DNA from: Owenweeksia sp.
GTDB taxonomy: Bacteria > Bacteroidota > Bacteroidia > Flavobacteriales > Schleiferiaceae
Length of the DNA: 64,000 nucleotides
Assembly (NCBI GenBank): GCA_002695025.1
Contig: NZNV01000017.1
Span: 248,001-312,000, forward strand
Reading direction: 5' to 3'
Position 1 is the stretch's first letter; the number at the start of each line of letters is the position of its first letter. The position numbers were made by a program, and so were the translations under genes. Below are positions 43,496 through 52,428 of this stretch, piece after piece. The notes under the pieces are model-generated. The model made no database searches, was not told the origin of the DNA, and was given only the letters and a program-made list of their open reading frames with translations.

Positions 43496-44393
43496 ATTTC
43501 AGCAAATCACTAAGGGATTCTTCCAGGTCTGTATGACGATATCGGAATCCAGCCTGTTGGATTTTATCTGTATTGATCTTTGTACTGGCCAGGGCCGTTT
43601 CAGCCATTTCGCCCAACGCCAGCTTAAGCAGGAATTTGGGGATATTAGGCATAAAGAAGGGTTTATCCAGAACTTTCGCTACCAGCCGGGAAAGCTCTTC
43701 GTTGGTCACATTATAAGGCCCACCGGCATTATATACACCACTTAAAGAATCAGAAGTTGCCGCGTATACAAACATGGCGGCAACATCCTCAAGGTGTACC
43801 CATGGCATCCACTGGTGGCCATCTCCCAGGGCAGCGCCCAGGCCTAAGCGTACCGGCCTGGCAATTTGTGGTAAGGCCCCCCCTTTATTACTCAGTACAA
43901 TACCAATTCTCATGCGTACAGACCTTACCCCTACTTTTTCAAACAACTGTGCCTCCTGCTCCCATTTCTGGCAAACCATAGAGAGAAAATCATTGCCTGG
44001 AGGGGCTTCTTCACTATATTCCTGATCGTAGCTATTGGGGTAATAACCACTGGCCGAAGCGGAGATAAAGAAGCGTATAGGAAAACGGTGAGATTGCACG
44101 GTTTCAAACAGTAAACGAGTACCGTCCACCCGGCTGCGCAGGATCTCATTTTTGTACTCAGAGGTCCATTTCTTGCTGATGGAAGCTCCGGCAAGGTTTA
44201 TTATCCCCGAAACGTCTTCAAAAGCCTGAATGTCCAGTGTTTCGGTGTCCGGGTTCCACTCATATTCATTAATACCCAGATCATTAGTGCGAGGATGCCT
44301 GCTCAGGTAAACCACTTCATGTCCTTCATCAAGGAGTTGCCTTGAAATCTCAGTTCCTATCAATCCGGAACCTCCCGTAATAATGATCTTCAT
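43494..44393 (-). CDS. TIGR01777-type NAD-dependent epimerase/SulA-like protein
   Basis: This 299-residue Rossmann-fold protein starts MKIIITGGSGLIGTEISRQL, the NAD(P)-binding motif. Family markers include VSGIINLAGASI and a central YY motif. The TIGR01777 group (E. coli YfcH relatives) is uncharacterised; a nucleotide-sugar or other epimerase function is only suggested by the fold. A C-terminal DUF1731-like region is present (VAKVLDKPFFMPNIPKFLLK). It converges with rpsT and shares its terminator region. Confidence 0.88.
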   Translation of the reverse strand: MKIIITGGSGLIGTEISRQLLDEGHEVVYLSRHPRTNDLGINEYEWNPDTETLDIQAFEDVSGIINLAGASISKKWTSEYKNEILRSRVDGTRLLFETVQSHRFPIRFFISASASGYYPNSYDQEYSEEAPPGNDFLSMVCQKWEQEAQLFEKVGVRSVRMRIGIVLSNKGGALPQIARPVRLGLGAALGDGHQWMPWVHLEDVAAMFVYAATSDSLSGVYNAGGPYNVTNEELSRLVAKVLDKPFFMPNIPKFLLKLALGEMAETALASTKINTDKIQQAGFRYRHTDLEESLSDLLK

Positions 44394-44442
44394 ACAAGCT
44401 ATTTGCTATATAACACGTTTAAAGCTGCCCGGTTCGGAAAGC

Positions 44443-44685
44443 TTAACTGTTCAGATAGTAGAGCAGAGCAATAGCGGCTATTAACATACCAGCAGCTATT
44501 ATGCGTACGCCTGCCATTTCTTTGTTGCGTAAGGCTACCAAGCTCATTCTTTTACGGTTACGTCCGGCTGCATGGACCTTAGCTGGCGAATTATAGCTTT
44601 TGGCATTGTGCTGCTTGCGGTCTATCTTTTCCCGCAGTTTAGCCATATTATTCTTTAGATGCCCCCAATTATCAGAGAAACTCAT
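44443..44685 (-). CDS. Small single-span membrane protein, 80 aa
   Basis: The 80-residue protein has a charged, basic N-terminal half (MAKLREKIDRKQHNAKSYNS) and one C-terminal transmembrane helix (RIIAAGMLIAAIALLYYLNS). It is of tail-anchored type, with the N-terminal side probably cytosolic. I know no family function. The gene is divergent from the next gene and about 50 bases from the epimerase start on the same strand, so it could precede it in a transcript. Confidence 0.6.
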   Translation of the reverse strand: MSFSDNWGHLKNNMAKLREKIDRKQHNAKSYNSPAKVHAAGRNRKRMSLVALRNKEMAGVRIIAAGMLIAAIALLYYLNS

Positions 44686-44738
44686 AGGTTAAGGTTTAAA
44701 CAAAAACCTAAAGTTACGATTAAGAATAAAATTGATCC

Positions 44739-45305
44739 ATGCACGATATAGAACCCCATTATCTATGGCGCGGCCTTTACCTGGCTTCAGAAGATGATCG
44801 TTCACCTTTTTATGGATACCAGAACAGTGAAGTTTATTTTACTGATGCCATTTACAACCACCTGATCCATCCGCAATGGGATAATTTTGGGGCGGAAACC
44901 CTTTTCATAAAGCAGTTGTACGCAGATTACGAAGAAGGTTTCACCATACTTGAATTTATCGGTGAATGGAATGACGTGCTACACAATGATAGCATGACCC
45001 TGAAAAGGGATATTATTGAGCCCATGATGGCTGAGGGTTTAAGGTATTTTATCCTGATAGGGGATAACCTGCTCAATTTTCATGCAGAGGCCACTGATTA
45101 TTATGAGGAGTGGTTTGAGGAACTGGAAGGAGGGTGGATAGCCCTGGTCAACTTCAGGAAACATCTGCGCGAGGAGATCCAGAAGTACCACCTGGACTAT
45201 TATATGGTTATGGGTGGGGATTTGAATGAGCTGGAATGGCGCAGGTGGGGCCCTCGAAAAGTTTTTTCCAAGGTAAAGGGGCTGGTAGAAAAACGCCTTA
45301 ATTGA
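44739..45305 (+). CDS. Conserved hypothetical protein, 188 aa
   Basis: This soluble, acidic and aromatic protein starts MHDIEPHYLWRGLYLASEDD. It has no signal peptide and no motif I can name; the middle contains FTILEFIGEWNDVLHNDSMT and the end is basic (KVFSKVKGLVEKRLN). The pattern resembles a conserved Bacteroidota family, but I cannot assign a function. Its last eight bases overlap the convergent NUDIX gene. Confidence 0.7.
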   Translation: MHDIEPHYLWRGLYLASEDDRSPFYGYQNSEVYFTDAIYNHLIHPQWDNFGAETLFIKQLYADYEEGFTILEFIGEWNDVLHNDSMTLKRDIIEPMMAEGLRYFILIGDNLLNFHAEATDYYEEWFEELEGGWIALVNFRKHLREEIQKYHLDYYMVMGGDLNELEWRRWGPRKVFSKVKGLVEKRLN

Positions 45306-45747
45306 ATTCGGCCAGTAGTTTTGCTACTACAATTTTATCGATAGGTAATTCTACCGGTTCCCGTTCAAGCTGGTCCAACGGAGCCCAGTAAAGTACCTGG
45401 TCATCATCCTGGCTCAGTTTAGAGGGGTCATCCGGATTATGGGTAATGATGTTCTGCAGTTGATCAGTCCATACCCGGTAATACAGGCTCAGTACCTGGC
45501 GTTGGTCCGGATGGAAGGCTGAGGCAAAATAATCCTCTGTAGTATAAAAGTGCTCGGCACGGCTGAGCTCAATATGTACCTCCTCCATAAATTCCCGTTT
45601 CAGGCAATCAATGACTCCTTCCTTCGGTTCCAGCCCCCCACCGGGGAATTTGGTATGGATATGTCCTTTGATGTTTTCCCTGGAAAGGAGTATCTGCCGG
45701 TTTTGGATCAGCAAACCGTATACTCGAATTGTAACAGGGTGACTCAT
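45298..45747 (-). CDS. NUDIX hydrolase
   Basis: The 149-residue enzyme has a NUDIX box GGGLEPKEGVIDCLKREFME with EVHI following. The box keeps the catalytic REF-EE core, but the usual Gly near its end is His. It hydrolyses nucleoside diphosphates linked to other moieties; the exact substrate is unknown. It overlaps mnmD (ATGA), making it the last gene in an operon with DUF4920, the cytochrome c-like protein and mnmD. Confidence 0.87.
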   Translation of the reverse strand: MSHPVTIRVYGLLIQNRQILLSRENIKGHIHTKFPGGGLEPKEGVIDCLKREFMEEVHIELSRAEHFYTTEDYFASAFHPDQRQVLSLYYRVWTDQLQNIITHNPDDPSKLSQDDDQVLYWAPLDQLEREPVELPIDKIVVAKLLAEFN

Positions 45748-46430
45748 AGGTTTTGCTTTTTCCAGGCTCTTGCCATTTCCCGCTTACCAGGAGGTCCCGG
45801 TATTTTTTCCACTTCAAAGCCAGCTGCCTTCATAGCTCTTCGCACATCACCCTTAACACAATAGGTTACCAGTAGTCCGCCCATTTTCAGGGCATGGAAC
45901 ATACTCTTAAATATATCCTCGGTCCAAAGATCAGGTTGTGCGGAAGGTGCAAAAGCATCAAAATAAACAAGGTCAAATTCTTCGGAAGCTTCAAAATTCT
46001 TGAGGTCGGTCTGCTTTTTATGCAGGTGGAAGGAAGCATTCTGGATATGGAGTATCTCCATGCTCTGTTCCCAATCCGCCTGGTGCAGTTGATCGAAGAG
46101 GTCTACAGGACCATCGGGAAGAAGTTCGGTATAATTCAGTTCCTGTATTTCTGCCGGTAGAACGGGGTATTTTTCCAGCGCAGTATAATGGATACTGAGT
46201 CCGTTCTTCATAGCCTCCCGAAGGCTCAGCCACGCATTCAGGCCTGTGCCGAAGCCTACTTCAAGAATGCGGATGGACTTATCAGGACCCATGCACTCAT
46301 GCAGCCCTGCCTTTATAAAAACGTGCAGCGACTCCTGTAAAGCCCCGTGTACCGAATGATAGTGCTCATCCAGTTCAGGTACAAAAAGGGTTTTGGAATT
46401 ATCGGCCGTGGTTGCTATCTGTCGTTTCAT
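45744..46430 (-). CDS. mnmD: tRNA U34 methyltransferase MnmD-like (DUF752)
   Basis: The 228-residue SAM-dependent enzyme methylates nm5U to mnm5U in the tRNA wobble position. The family pattern is clear: a SAM site ILEVGFGTGLNAWLSLREA, FDLVYFDAFAPSAQPDLWTE and a late YCVKGDVRRAMKAAGFEVEK. Unlike E. coli MnmC it lacks the fused oxidoreductase domain, so it is the stand-alone form. Its first 32 bases overlap the end of the cytochrome c-like gene upstream, an unusually long overlap. Confidence 0.9.
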   Translation of the reverse strand: MKRQIATTADNSKTLFVPELDEHYHSVHGALQESLHVFIKAGLHECMGPDKSIRILEVGFGTGLNAWLSLREAMKNGLSIHYTALEKYPVLPAEIQELNYTELLPDGPVDLFDQLHQADWEQSMEILHIQNASFHLHKKQTDLKNFEASEEFDLVYFDAFAPSAQPDLWTEDIFKSMFHALKMGGLLVTYCVKGDVRRAMKAAGFEVEKIPGPPGKREMARAWKKQNL

Positions 46431-46887
46431 CCAGGGGGATTCTCATTTTCCGGATCTTCACCAGCGGGCCGGGGCAGTATATCTGGTGACAACCGGCACA
46501 GCTCATGACCATTTCATTGTAGGCAATTTTAGCTTCCCGGGGAGAACTGGCCCGGGTGATGGCTTTCATATTGTTGAGGTATTGATCCGCCAGGGCTTCA
46601 AAGGGGCCTTTTTCACGGCTCATCCCATTGCTTATCGTTGCGGTATGAATGGTGTAAAAACGTTCGGGAAAGTTTTCCGGGATCTTTCCTTCCATGATCT
46701 CCTGGCGCAATTCCATATTATTATCATACATAGTGCGCATAAGTAGGGCCAGCTCACTTTCCTGGTACATTTTCAGCTCCTTTGTGCCGCTGCTGTTGGA
46801 TTGCTCCCCGGATTGTACCTGCTGCGTACAGGCCAAAAAAAAGGATGCCGTACAAAGGCATCCTCCTAATATGATTTTACGGAGCAT
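46399..46887 (-). CDS. Lipoprotein with a single CxxCH haem motif (cytochrome c-like)
   Basis: The 162-residue protein has a lipobox (ASFFLAC). Long amphipathic helices end in NEMVMSCAGCHQIYC, a c-type haem site near the C-terminus as in cytochrome c' four-helix bundles. An extra Cys follows (IYCPGPLVKIRK). It probably binds one haem on the periplasmic side; the partner is unknown. Its start overlaps the DUF4920 stop (TAATG). Overlap with mnmD is 32 bases. Confidence 0.8.
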   Translation of the reverse strand: MLRKIILGGCLCTASFFLACTQQVQSGEQSNSSGTKELKMYQESELALLMRTMYDNNMELRQEIMEGKIPENFPERFYTIHTATISNGMSREKGPFEALADQYLNNMKAITRASSPREAKIAYNEMVMSCAGCHQIYCPGPLVKIRKMRIPLDETTDSNHGR

Positions 46888-47396
46888 TACGACTTGGGTT
46901 CAATGATCACCCCGGTAGCTACGTAGTTCACTCCAATTTCGGGAGCGGTAATGGCGGCTATTTCTTCTTCAGATTTACCGGCATCCTGGGCATAATGCTT
47001 CAAGTCTTCTACAGAAGTAGTGTCCATGGAGGCATAACCCTCGATAATAGCTGTTTCACCATCCAAATTGGTGGGAACAAAGAAACCGTAATCCTTAAAG
47101 GTAACACGCATTTCCTTGCCATTGCCAAGATCCATGCTCATCCAGCATCCTTTCATCTTGCAGGATTCGTTGATCTGGCCTTTTACTTTTACCGGCATAG
47201 AGTCTTGCCCGGCCAGTTTACCCATAAGCTCAGAAGCAGGAATAGCATTGGCATCATTGATGGAGTCACCATAATATTGATACTCAGGGCCTGTTTCCAT
47301 TGCTGCGGTTTCGGTTTTCTCCTCCGCTTGGTTTGTAGTATTATTGCATGCGCTTAGCAGCGTAGCACTCAAGAACAAAAAGGCGAATTTTTTCAT
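46887..47396 (-). CDS. DUF4920 lipoprotein
   Basis: The 169-residue protein has a lipobox (LLSAC) and the DUF4920 pattern: KVKGQINESCKMKGCWMSMD, then MRVTFKDYGFFVPTNLDGE and IIEGYASMDTTSVEDLKHYA. The two Cys in SCKMKGCW are conserved in the family. Its function is unknown; a periplasmic metal- or redox-related role is only a suggestion from the cysteines. It is first in the operon, with a TATATTTG box upstream. Confidence 0.85.
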   Translation of the reverse strand: MKKFAFLFLSATLLSACNNTTNQAEEKTETAAMETGPEYQYYGDSINDANAIPASELMGKLAGQDSMPVKVKGQINESCKMKGCWMSMDLGNGKEMRVTFKDYGFFVPTNLDGETAIIEGYASMDTTSVEDLKHYAQDAGKSEEEIAAITAPEIGVNYVATGVIIEPKS

Positions 47397-47421
47397 TATA
47401 ATTCTGTAAATTTTAAGGGTT

Positions 47422-47429
47422 CAAATATA
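47422..47429 (-). promoter_or_regulatory. -7 box (TATATTTG) of the DUF4920 operon
   Basis: TATATTTG on the minus strand matches TAnnTTTG, 25 bases before the DUF4920 ATG in the divergent gap with ilvE. Confidence 0.45.
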
Positions 47430-47471
47430 GCAATCCTTTAGCGTGTTTGCGCGTAATATATCCTCAGACTC

Positions 47472-48521
47472 ATGAAAGTAACCAAAACAACAAATTCCCG
47501 GATTTCTCAGGCCAATCTGGAAAATCCTGCATTTGGCACGCAGTTCAGCGATCATATGCTGATGTGCGAATACAGGAACGGAAGCTGGGAAGAACCGGAG
47601 ATAATGCCATTTGGCCCTATAAGTTTTACCCCGGCTTTGCATACACTTCATTATGGACAGGCTTTGTTTGAAGGACAAAAGGCCTATTTTATGAAAGACG
47701 GAAGGGTAGGTATATTCCGCCCTGATGCCAATGCCGAAAGACTGAATCATTCCGCCAGGCGGATGTTTATGCCGGAGTTCCCCGCAGACTGGTTTGTGGA
47801 TGGGTTAAAACAACTGGTTTCACTGGATAAGGAATGGATACCTAAAAACGAGGGGTGTGCTCTTTACCTGCGGCCATTCATGTTTGGAAGCTCCGAATTT
47901 GTGGCCGCCCGTCCTTCGGAAAAGTATACTATGTGTATTATAACCAGTCCGGTAGGTCCGTATTATGCCGGAGATGTTAAGGTAAAGGTGGAGGAAACCT
48001 ATACCCGCAGTGCTTCAGGCGGAGTAGGATCTACCAAATGTGCCGGTAATTATGGAGGTGCCTTCTTTGCAACCGACCAGGCCAAAAAGGAAGGATATAC
48101 CCAGGTGATCTGGACCGATCATAAGAACCATGAACTGGTAGAGGAATCGGGTACGATGAACGTAGCTTTCGTCATCAATGATACCCTGATCACCCCTCCT
48201 CTTAGCGATCGTATCCTAGCCGGTATAACCCGGGATAGTATACTTACGCTTTTACGTGATAACGGACTTTTGAAAGTGGAAGAGCGCCCGGTAAGCGTTA
48301 CAGAGGTAGTGCAAGCTGCCCGTAACGGGAAGCTGCAGGAAGCCTTTGGTATGGGTACTGCTGCCGTGGTAAGCCAGATATGCACTATTGGTTTCAGGGG
48401 AGAAGATTTTAGCATACCGGTGCCTAAAGACGGCTATGCCATGAAGATCAAAAAGCAACTGACCGATATACGGATGGGGGATGCGGAAGATAAATTTAAT
48501 TGGATGACCATCCTGAACTAG
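47472..48521 (+). CDS. ilvE: Branched-chain amino-acid aminotransferase
   Basis: The 349-residue PLP enzyme of fold type IV makes or degrades Leu, Ile and Val. Family segments are intact: LHYGQALFEGQKAYF, NRRMFMPEF-type region, the PLP Lys in GVGSTKCAGNYGGA, and EESGTMNVAFV with GITRDSILTLLRD. Length matches the longer class II BCAT. It is transcribed alone, ending at the strong bidirectional hairpin shared with metK. Confidence 0.95.
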   Translation: MKVTKTTNSRISQANLENPAFGTQFSDHMLMCEYRNGSWEEPEIMPFGPISFTPALHTLHYGQALFEGQKAYFMKDGRVGIFRPDANAERLNHSARRMFMPEFPADWFVDGLKQLVSLDKEWIPKNEGCALYLRPFMFGSSEFVAARPSEKYTMCIITSPVGPYYAGDVKVKVEETYTRSASGGVGSTKCAGNYGGAFFATDQAKKEGYTQVIWTDHKNHELVEESGTMNVAFVINDTLITPPLSDRILAGITRDSILTLLRDNGLLKVEERPVSVTEVVQAARNGKLQEAFGMGTAAVVSQICTIGFRGEDFSIPVPKDGYAMKIKKQLTDIRMGDAEDKFNWMTILN

Positions 48522-48526
48522 GTACT

Positions 48527-48563
48527 AAAAAAAAGCCGGTCCCCGTGGACCGGCTTTTTTTTT
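48527..48563. terminator. Bidirectional terminator between ilvE and metK
   Basis: AGCCGGTCC and GGACCGGCT with a CCGT loop form a 9-bp stem flanked by runs of A and T on either side. It serves both converging genes. Confidence 0.92.
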
Positions 48564-48576
48564 AATAAGAATTGGA

Positions 48577-49827
48577 TCAAAGGCCGAAAGCCTCTTTTAC
48601 TTTGTCTACATAATCCAGTTTTTCCCAGGTAAACAGTTCTACGTCCACTTTATGTTCTTCTCCGTTGGTACGGAAGGTCTTAGTAATGGTTTCTGATTCG
48701 CGACCCATGTGACCGTAAGCAGCGGTTTCAGAATAGATCGGGTTCCTGAGCTTAAGTCTTTGCTCAATGATGCCCGGGCGCATATCAAAGATGGACGAAA
48801 CTTTATCGGCAATTTCTCCATCCGACATTCCCACTTTGGAGGTACCGTAGGTGTCCACAAAAATTCCCATGGGCTCCACCACACCAATTGCGTAGGAAAC
48901 CTGCACCAGGATTTGGTCGGCTACACCGGCAGCTACCAGGTTTTTAGCGATGTGACGGGTGGCGTAAGCAGCTGACCTGTCCACCTTACTGGGGTCTTTT
49001 CCAGAAAATGCACCACCACCATGAGCGCCCTTACCACCGTACGTATCCACAATGATCTTGCGACCGGTAAGTCCTGCATCACCGTGTGGGCCACCTATCA
49101 CAAATTTCCCGGTAGGGTTAATATGGTATGTAATATTGCCTTCAAAAAGTTTCTGTAACTCCGGTTTCAGCTGTGCTTTAACACGGGGTATCAACAAGCG
49201 GGTAATATCCTCCCGGATCTTGCGGGCCATAGTTTCATCATCCCCAAAGTCGTCATGTTGGGTAGAGATCACGATATCCTTGATCTTCTGAGGTACATGA
49301 TCATCGGAATATTCAATGGTAACCTGAGATTTGGCGTCAGGGCGCAAATAGGTGATATCTTTATTTTCCCTGCGCATGGCGGCCAGCTCCTGTAGTAGCT
49401 TGTGGCTGAGGTCAAGGGCCAGGGGCATGTAATTGTCTGTTTCGTTGGTGGCAAAGCCAAACATCATTCCCTGATCACCCGCACCTTGTTCTTCCGGTTT
49501 ACCACGGTCCACACCCCGGTTAATATCCGGAGACTGCTCATGTAAGGCGGAAAGTACTCCACAGCTATCCGCAGAGAACATATATTCTCCCTTGGTATAC
49601 CCAATCCGTTTGATCACCTCACGGGCTACAGTCTGCACATCTACATAAGCACTGGATTTGATCTCCCCGGCCAGAACTACCTGACCCGTAGTAACCAATG
49701 TTTCACAGGCCACTTTGGAGTTTTTGTCATAAGCGAGGAAATGGTCAATGATAGCATCGGATATCTGATCAGCGATTTTATCAGGATGCCCTTCAGATAC
49801 AGATTCTGAAGTAAATAAATAAGCCAT
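48577..49827 (-). CDS. metK: S-adenosylmethionine synthetase
   Basis: The 416-residue enzyme makes SAM from ATP and Met. Conserved segments include [31 protein letters not shown] and [18 protein letters not shown]. It has an insertion around residues 100-190 compared with the E. coli enzyme ([20 protein letters not shown] region retained). It is transcribed toward ilvE. It provides the ligand sensed by the riboswitch upstream of metH1 at 52431. Confidence 0.97.
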   Translation of the reverse strand: MAYLFTSESVSEGHPDKIADQISDAIIDHFLAYDKNSKVACETLVTTGQVVLAGEIKSSAYVDVQTVAREVIKRIGYTKGEYMFSADSCGVLSALHEQSPDINRGVDRGKPEEQGAGDQGMMFGFATNETDNYMPLALDLSHKLLQELAAMRRENKDITYLRPDAKSQVTIEYSDDHVPQKIKDIVISTQHDDFGDDETMARKIREDITRLLIPRVKAQLKPELQKLFEGNITYHINPTGKFVIGGPHGDAGLTGRKIIVDTYGGKGAHGGGAFSGKDPSKVDRSAAYATRHIAKNLVAAGVADQILVQVSYAIGVVEPMGIFVDTYGTSKVGMSDGEIADKVSSIFDMRPGIIEQRLKLRNPIYSETAAYGHMGRESETITKTFRTNGEEHKVDVELFTWEKLDYVDKVKEAFGL

Positions 49828-49879
49828 ACAGGTATGTTTTAGTATTTAAGATCCGGAAAAGAATTTGGCAGGCTATGGG

Positions 49880-49909
49880 GCTAAAGATCACTGCTTTAGC
49901 TTTTTTTTT
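49880..49909 (+). terminator. Terminator-like hairpin in the metK leader region (plus orientation)
   Basis: GCTAAAG and CTTTAGC form a 7-bp stem followed by nine T on the plus strand, but no plus-strand gene ends here. On the minus strand the same hairpin lies in the metK 5' leader after a run of nine A. It could be part of leader regulation or the end of a short antisense RNA. Confidence 0.35.
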
Positions 49910-49948
49910 ATGTGGTTGCAATCAGCCAAATCATTCCACCGGGGGCGG

Positions 49949-49956
49949 CAAATGTA
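49949..49956 (-). promoter_or_regulatory. metK promoter -7 box (TACATTTG)
   Basis: TACATTTG on the minus strand matches the consensus and would give a metK leader of about 115 bases. I find no SAM-I-like sequence in that leader. The -33 element is not well spaced. Confidence 0.45.
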
Positions 49957-50044
49957 GAAAGAATATTCAATAAAATAACCCTCCGAGGATCAACGGAGAT
50001 TATTAGTGGCAACGTTTTTGGTTTTGTATCCGCAAACCTCAAGT

Positions 50045-50977
50045 ATGAACCACAAAATACCATTCTATTCAATACTGGTTGCGGGTATTCTTTCTTCCTG
50101 TAAAATTTATCGCAACGCCTATACTCCAACCTATCCTAATATTACCACCGTTGCAGTGGAAGATCCCGGCCTGGTATTTTACCCTGAAGTACGCCTGCCT
50201 GACAGGGCCTTTATTGAAATGGGAACTTTTACCCTGAGTTCCCGAAGTGTTCCGGGAGGAAATGTATTGCAACATCTTCCCACCCGTTTGGCCAGGCAAG
50301 GCTTTGATGGAGCCATCATTTTGGATAAACAGGTTTATTATGAGCAGGATGAAGAAAGCGCCCATCGTAGAGACATAAACCGTTACAATGAGGTTACCTA
50401 CATGGGCTTTGTTTACTCTGAAAACCTGGATCGGCTGAAGGGTACCTTAAAGGAAATATTGATCCGGTTGGAGGAAAAAGATAGTGCTATTTCTACGGCC
50501 AGGGTTACGTTTGATCTTAAAAGGCAGATAAACTCAGTAGAAGGAGATAAAGAACTATATCGCGAAGCCCGATTGATACAGCCCTGGTTTTTTCTGGATC
50601 AGCAAAACGGGGCCTGGAAGTATTGCTATGACCGGGGGCGTTATCCAGATAGGATCTTTCACAGTGGAGAGGAGTATTATAAGTTCCTGTTCAACAATGA
50701 AAATCCGGAATGGCATTACTATACTCGCAAAGGCGAGTTTGGAAAGGGTAAAACCAGACTATACCTGCAAGCCCATACCGGGTTTCCTGTGGTGGAAAGA
50801 GTAGTTGTGGGTGCTGATGTGGATATGGTCTACACCGTATATGAAGAAGAAAGGTTGAAGGAGCAACTCTGGGAACAGGATACCAAAGGAAGAAAGATAC
50901 ATTACATCTACTCATACCGTACCCTGGAAGATATACCACAGACCTTGGTGGTGTATCCCGATGATTTGGCTAAGTAA
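50045..50977 (+). CDS. Hypothetical lipoprotein, 310 aa
   Basis: I start at the ATG at 50045, which opens a lipoprotein signal (MNHKIPFYSILVAGILSSC). The frame extends to 50006 but the longer form has no better signal. The mature protein is charged, with beta-rich stretches (YTYTRKGEFGKGKTRLYLQ-type) and Tyr-rich parts. I recognise no family. Transcription is away from metK; no neighbouring gene suggests a role. Confidence 0.68.
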   Translation: MNHKIPFYSILVAGILSSCKIYRNAYTPTYPNITTVAVEDPGLVFYPEVRLPDRAFIEMGTFTLSSRSVPGGNVLQHLPTRLARQGFDGAIILDKQVYYEQDEESAHRRDINRYNEVTYMGFVYSENLDRLKGTLKEILIRLEEKDSAISTARVTFDLKRQINSVEGDKELYREARLIQPWFFLDQQNGAWKYCYDRGRYPDRIFHSGEEYYKFLFNNENPEWHYYTRKGEFGKGKTRLYLQAHTGFPVVERVVVGADVDMVYTVYEEERLKEQLWEQDTKGRKIHYIYSYRTLEDIPQTLVVYPDDLAK

Positions 50978-51002
50978 ACTTCACTCGACTTTTATAGGAG
51001 CC

Positions 51003-52274
51003 TTAGAGTTTTTTGAACCTTTCCCATGCCGTTTTCTCCAGGGCGTCACGGTGTTGCGGATGAGCAATATCGATCAAAGCCTTTGCCCGCTGTTTCAGGT
51101 TTTGCCCGTATAAGTTTACAATACCGTATTCCGTGGCCACATAGTGTACATTGGCCCGGGTAGTGACTACGCCTGCTCCAGGCTTCAATATGGCTGATAT
51201 CTTGGAGTCGCCACTACGCGTGGTAGAAGGTAGGGCAATGATCGGTTTTCCACCTTCGGATAATGAAGCTCCCCGTATAAAGTCAATTTGCCCACCTACC
51301 CCTGAATATATGCGGGTGCCGATGGAGTCGGCATTTACCTGTCCGGTAATATCCACTTCAATGGCGCTGTTGATGCTGGTCATTTTAGGGAGTTTCCGGA
51401 TAACCTTGGTGTCGTTCACATATTCAATATCCAGCATACGAACGGCAGGGTTGTCGTCCACAAAATCGTACAGTTTCCGTGTTCCTATCAAAAAGCCGGA
51501 AACGATGGCCCCCCGGTGGAATTTTTTCTGAGAATTGTTAATGACTCCTTTTTCAACCAGGGGTATAACCCCATCTGAAAACATCTCGGTATGCACACCC
51601 AGGTTTTTGTGATTACCCAGGTAGTGCAGCACTGCATCCGGTATAGAGCCGATCCCCATTTGCAGAGTGGCTCCGTCTTCTATTACACCGGCTACGTGTT
51701 CTCCTATTTTCTTTTCTACCTCCCCAAGAATTGCTGGCGGATGTTCCGGTAATTCAGTTTCTTGTTCCACATAGGCATCTATGGTGTTGATGTGAATAAA
51801 GGCATCTCCACCTGTGCGGGGCATGCGCGGGTTTACCTGGGCTATGATCAATTCGGCCTTGTCCAAGGCAGCCCGGGTGGCATCTACGGAAACACCAAGA
51901 CTACAATAGCCTTTTTTATCCGGAGGGCTTACTTGGATAAGAGCTACGTTTATGGGAATGATACCGTTCCGTATCATTACGGGGACTTCGCTCAAAAAGC
52001 AAGGGATGAAGTTGGCCCGCCCCTGTGCCACGGCTTCACGCAGATTTTTACCGATGAAAAGGGCATTTACCTTAAATACATCCTGGTATTGTTCATCAGC
52101 ATAGGTGGCGGGACCTTCCGTATGTAACTGGTAAATGGTAATATCAGACAACTCAGAGGCTCTTTCCACCAATGCTTCGGTAAGGATAGTAGGGGTTGCT
52201 GCAGCGGTATGGATAAAAATATTGGATCCAGGTTTGATCCCGGAAACGGCTTCCAGGGCGGTGGCGTACTTCAT
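51003..52274 (-). CDS. Acetyl-CoA hydrolase/CoA transferase family protein
   Basis: The ATG at 52274 gives MKYATALEAVSGIKPGSNIF, the normal family start. The ATG at 52310 would add 12 residues without support. The 423-residue protein has the CoA-transferase family I fold, with the catalytic Glu in LGVHTEMFSDGVI and the GMGSIPDAVL-type loop as GIGSIPDAVL. The group includes 4-hydroxybutyrate/acetyl-CoA transferases and succinyl-CoA:acetate transferases; which substrates apply cannot be read from the sequence. It is transcribed alone toward the 50 kb lipoprotein gene. Confidence 0.87.
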   Translation of the reverse strand: MKYATALEAVSGIKPGSNIFIHTAAATPTILTEALVERASELSDITIYQLHTEGPATYADEQYQDVFKVNALFIGKNLREAVAQGRANFIPCFLSEVPVMIRNGIIPINVALIQVSPPDKKGYCSLGVSVDATRAALDKAELIIAQVNPRMPRTGGDAFIHINTIDAYVEQETELPEHPPAILGEVEKKIGEHVAGVIEDGATLQMGIGSIPDAVLHYLGNHKNLGVHTEMFSDGVIPLVEKGVINNSQKKFHRGAIVSGFLIGTRKLYDFVDDNPAVRMLDIEYVNDTKVIRKLPKMTSINSAIEVDITGQVNADSIGTRIYSGVGGQIDFIRGASLSEGGKPIIALPSTTRSGDSKISAILKPGAGVVTTRANVHYVATEYGIVNLYGQNLKQRAKALIDIAHPQHRDALEKTAWERFKKL

Positions 52275-52392
52275 GACAATAATTTTAAGCAAACCTAAAG
52301 GAGCCGGCACATTAAAAAAATGAGTTTTAACAGCTTTTCAATTTTTTTGAGCGGGATTTTCCTCAATTACCCCATACAGGGTGATTAACGAC

Positions 52393-52423
52393 TTGTTTTT
52401 TAAAAGCCCGTCTTTTACATTTG
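52393..52423 (+). promoter_or_regulatory. Promoter of the metH1-metH2-metF operon
   Basis: TTG at 52393-52395 and TACATTTG at 52416-52423 are 20 bases apart. Transcription would start near 52429, at the first base of the riboswitch alternative stem. Confidence 0.65.
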
Positions 52424-52428
52424 CCAAA

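Noticed and set aside
49828-50044. SAM riboswitch upstream of metK
   Set aside because: None of the S-box core segments seen at 52431-52529 (such as GAGGGAT or GCAACC) occur in the metK leader.
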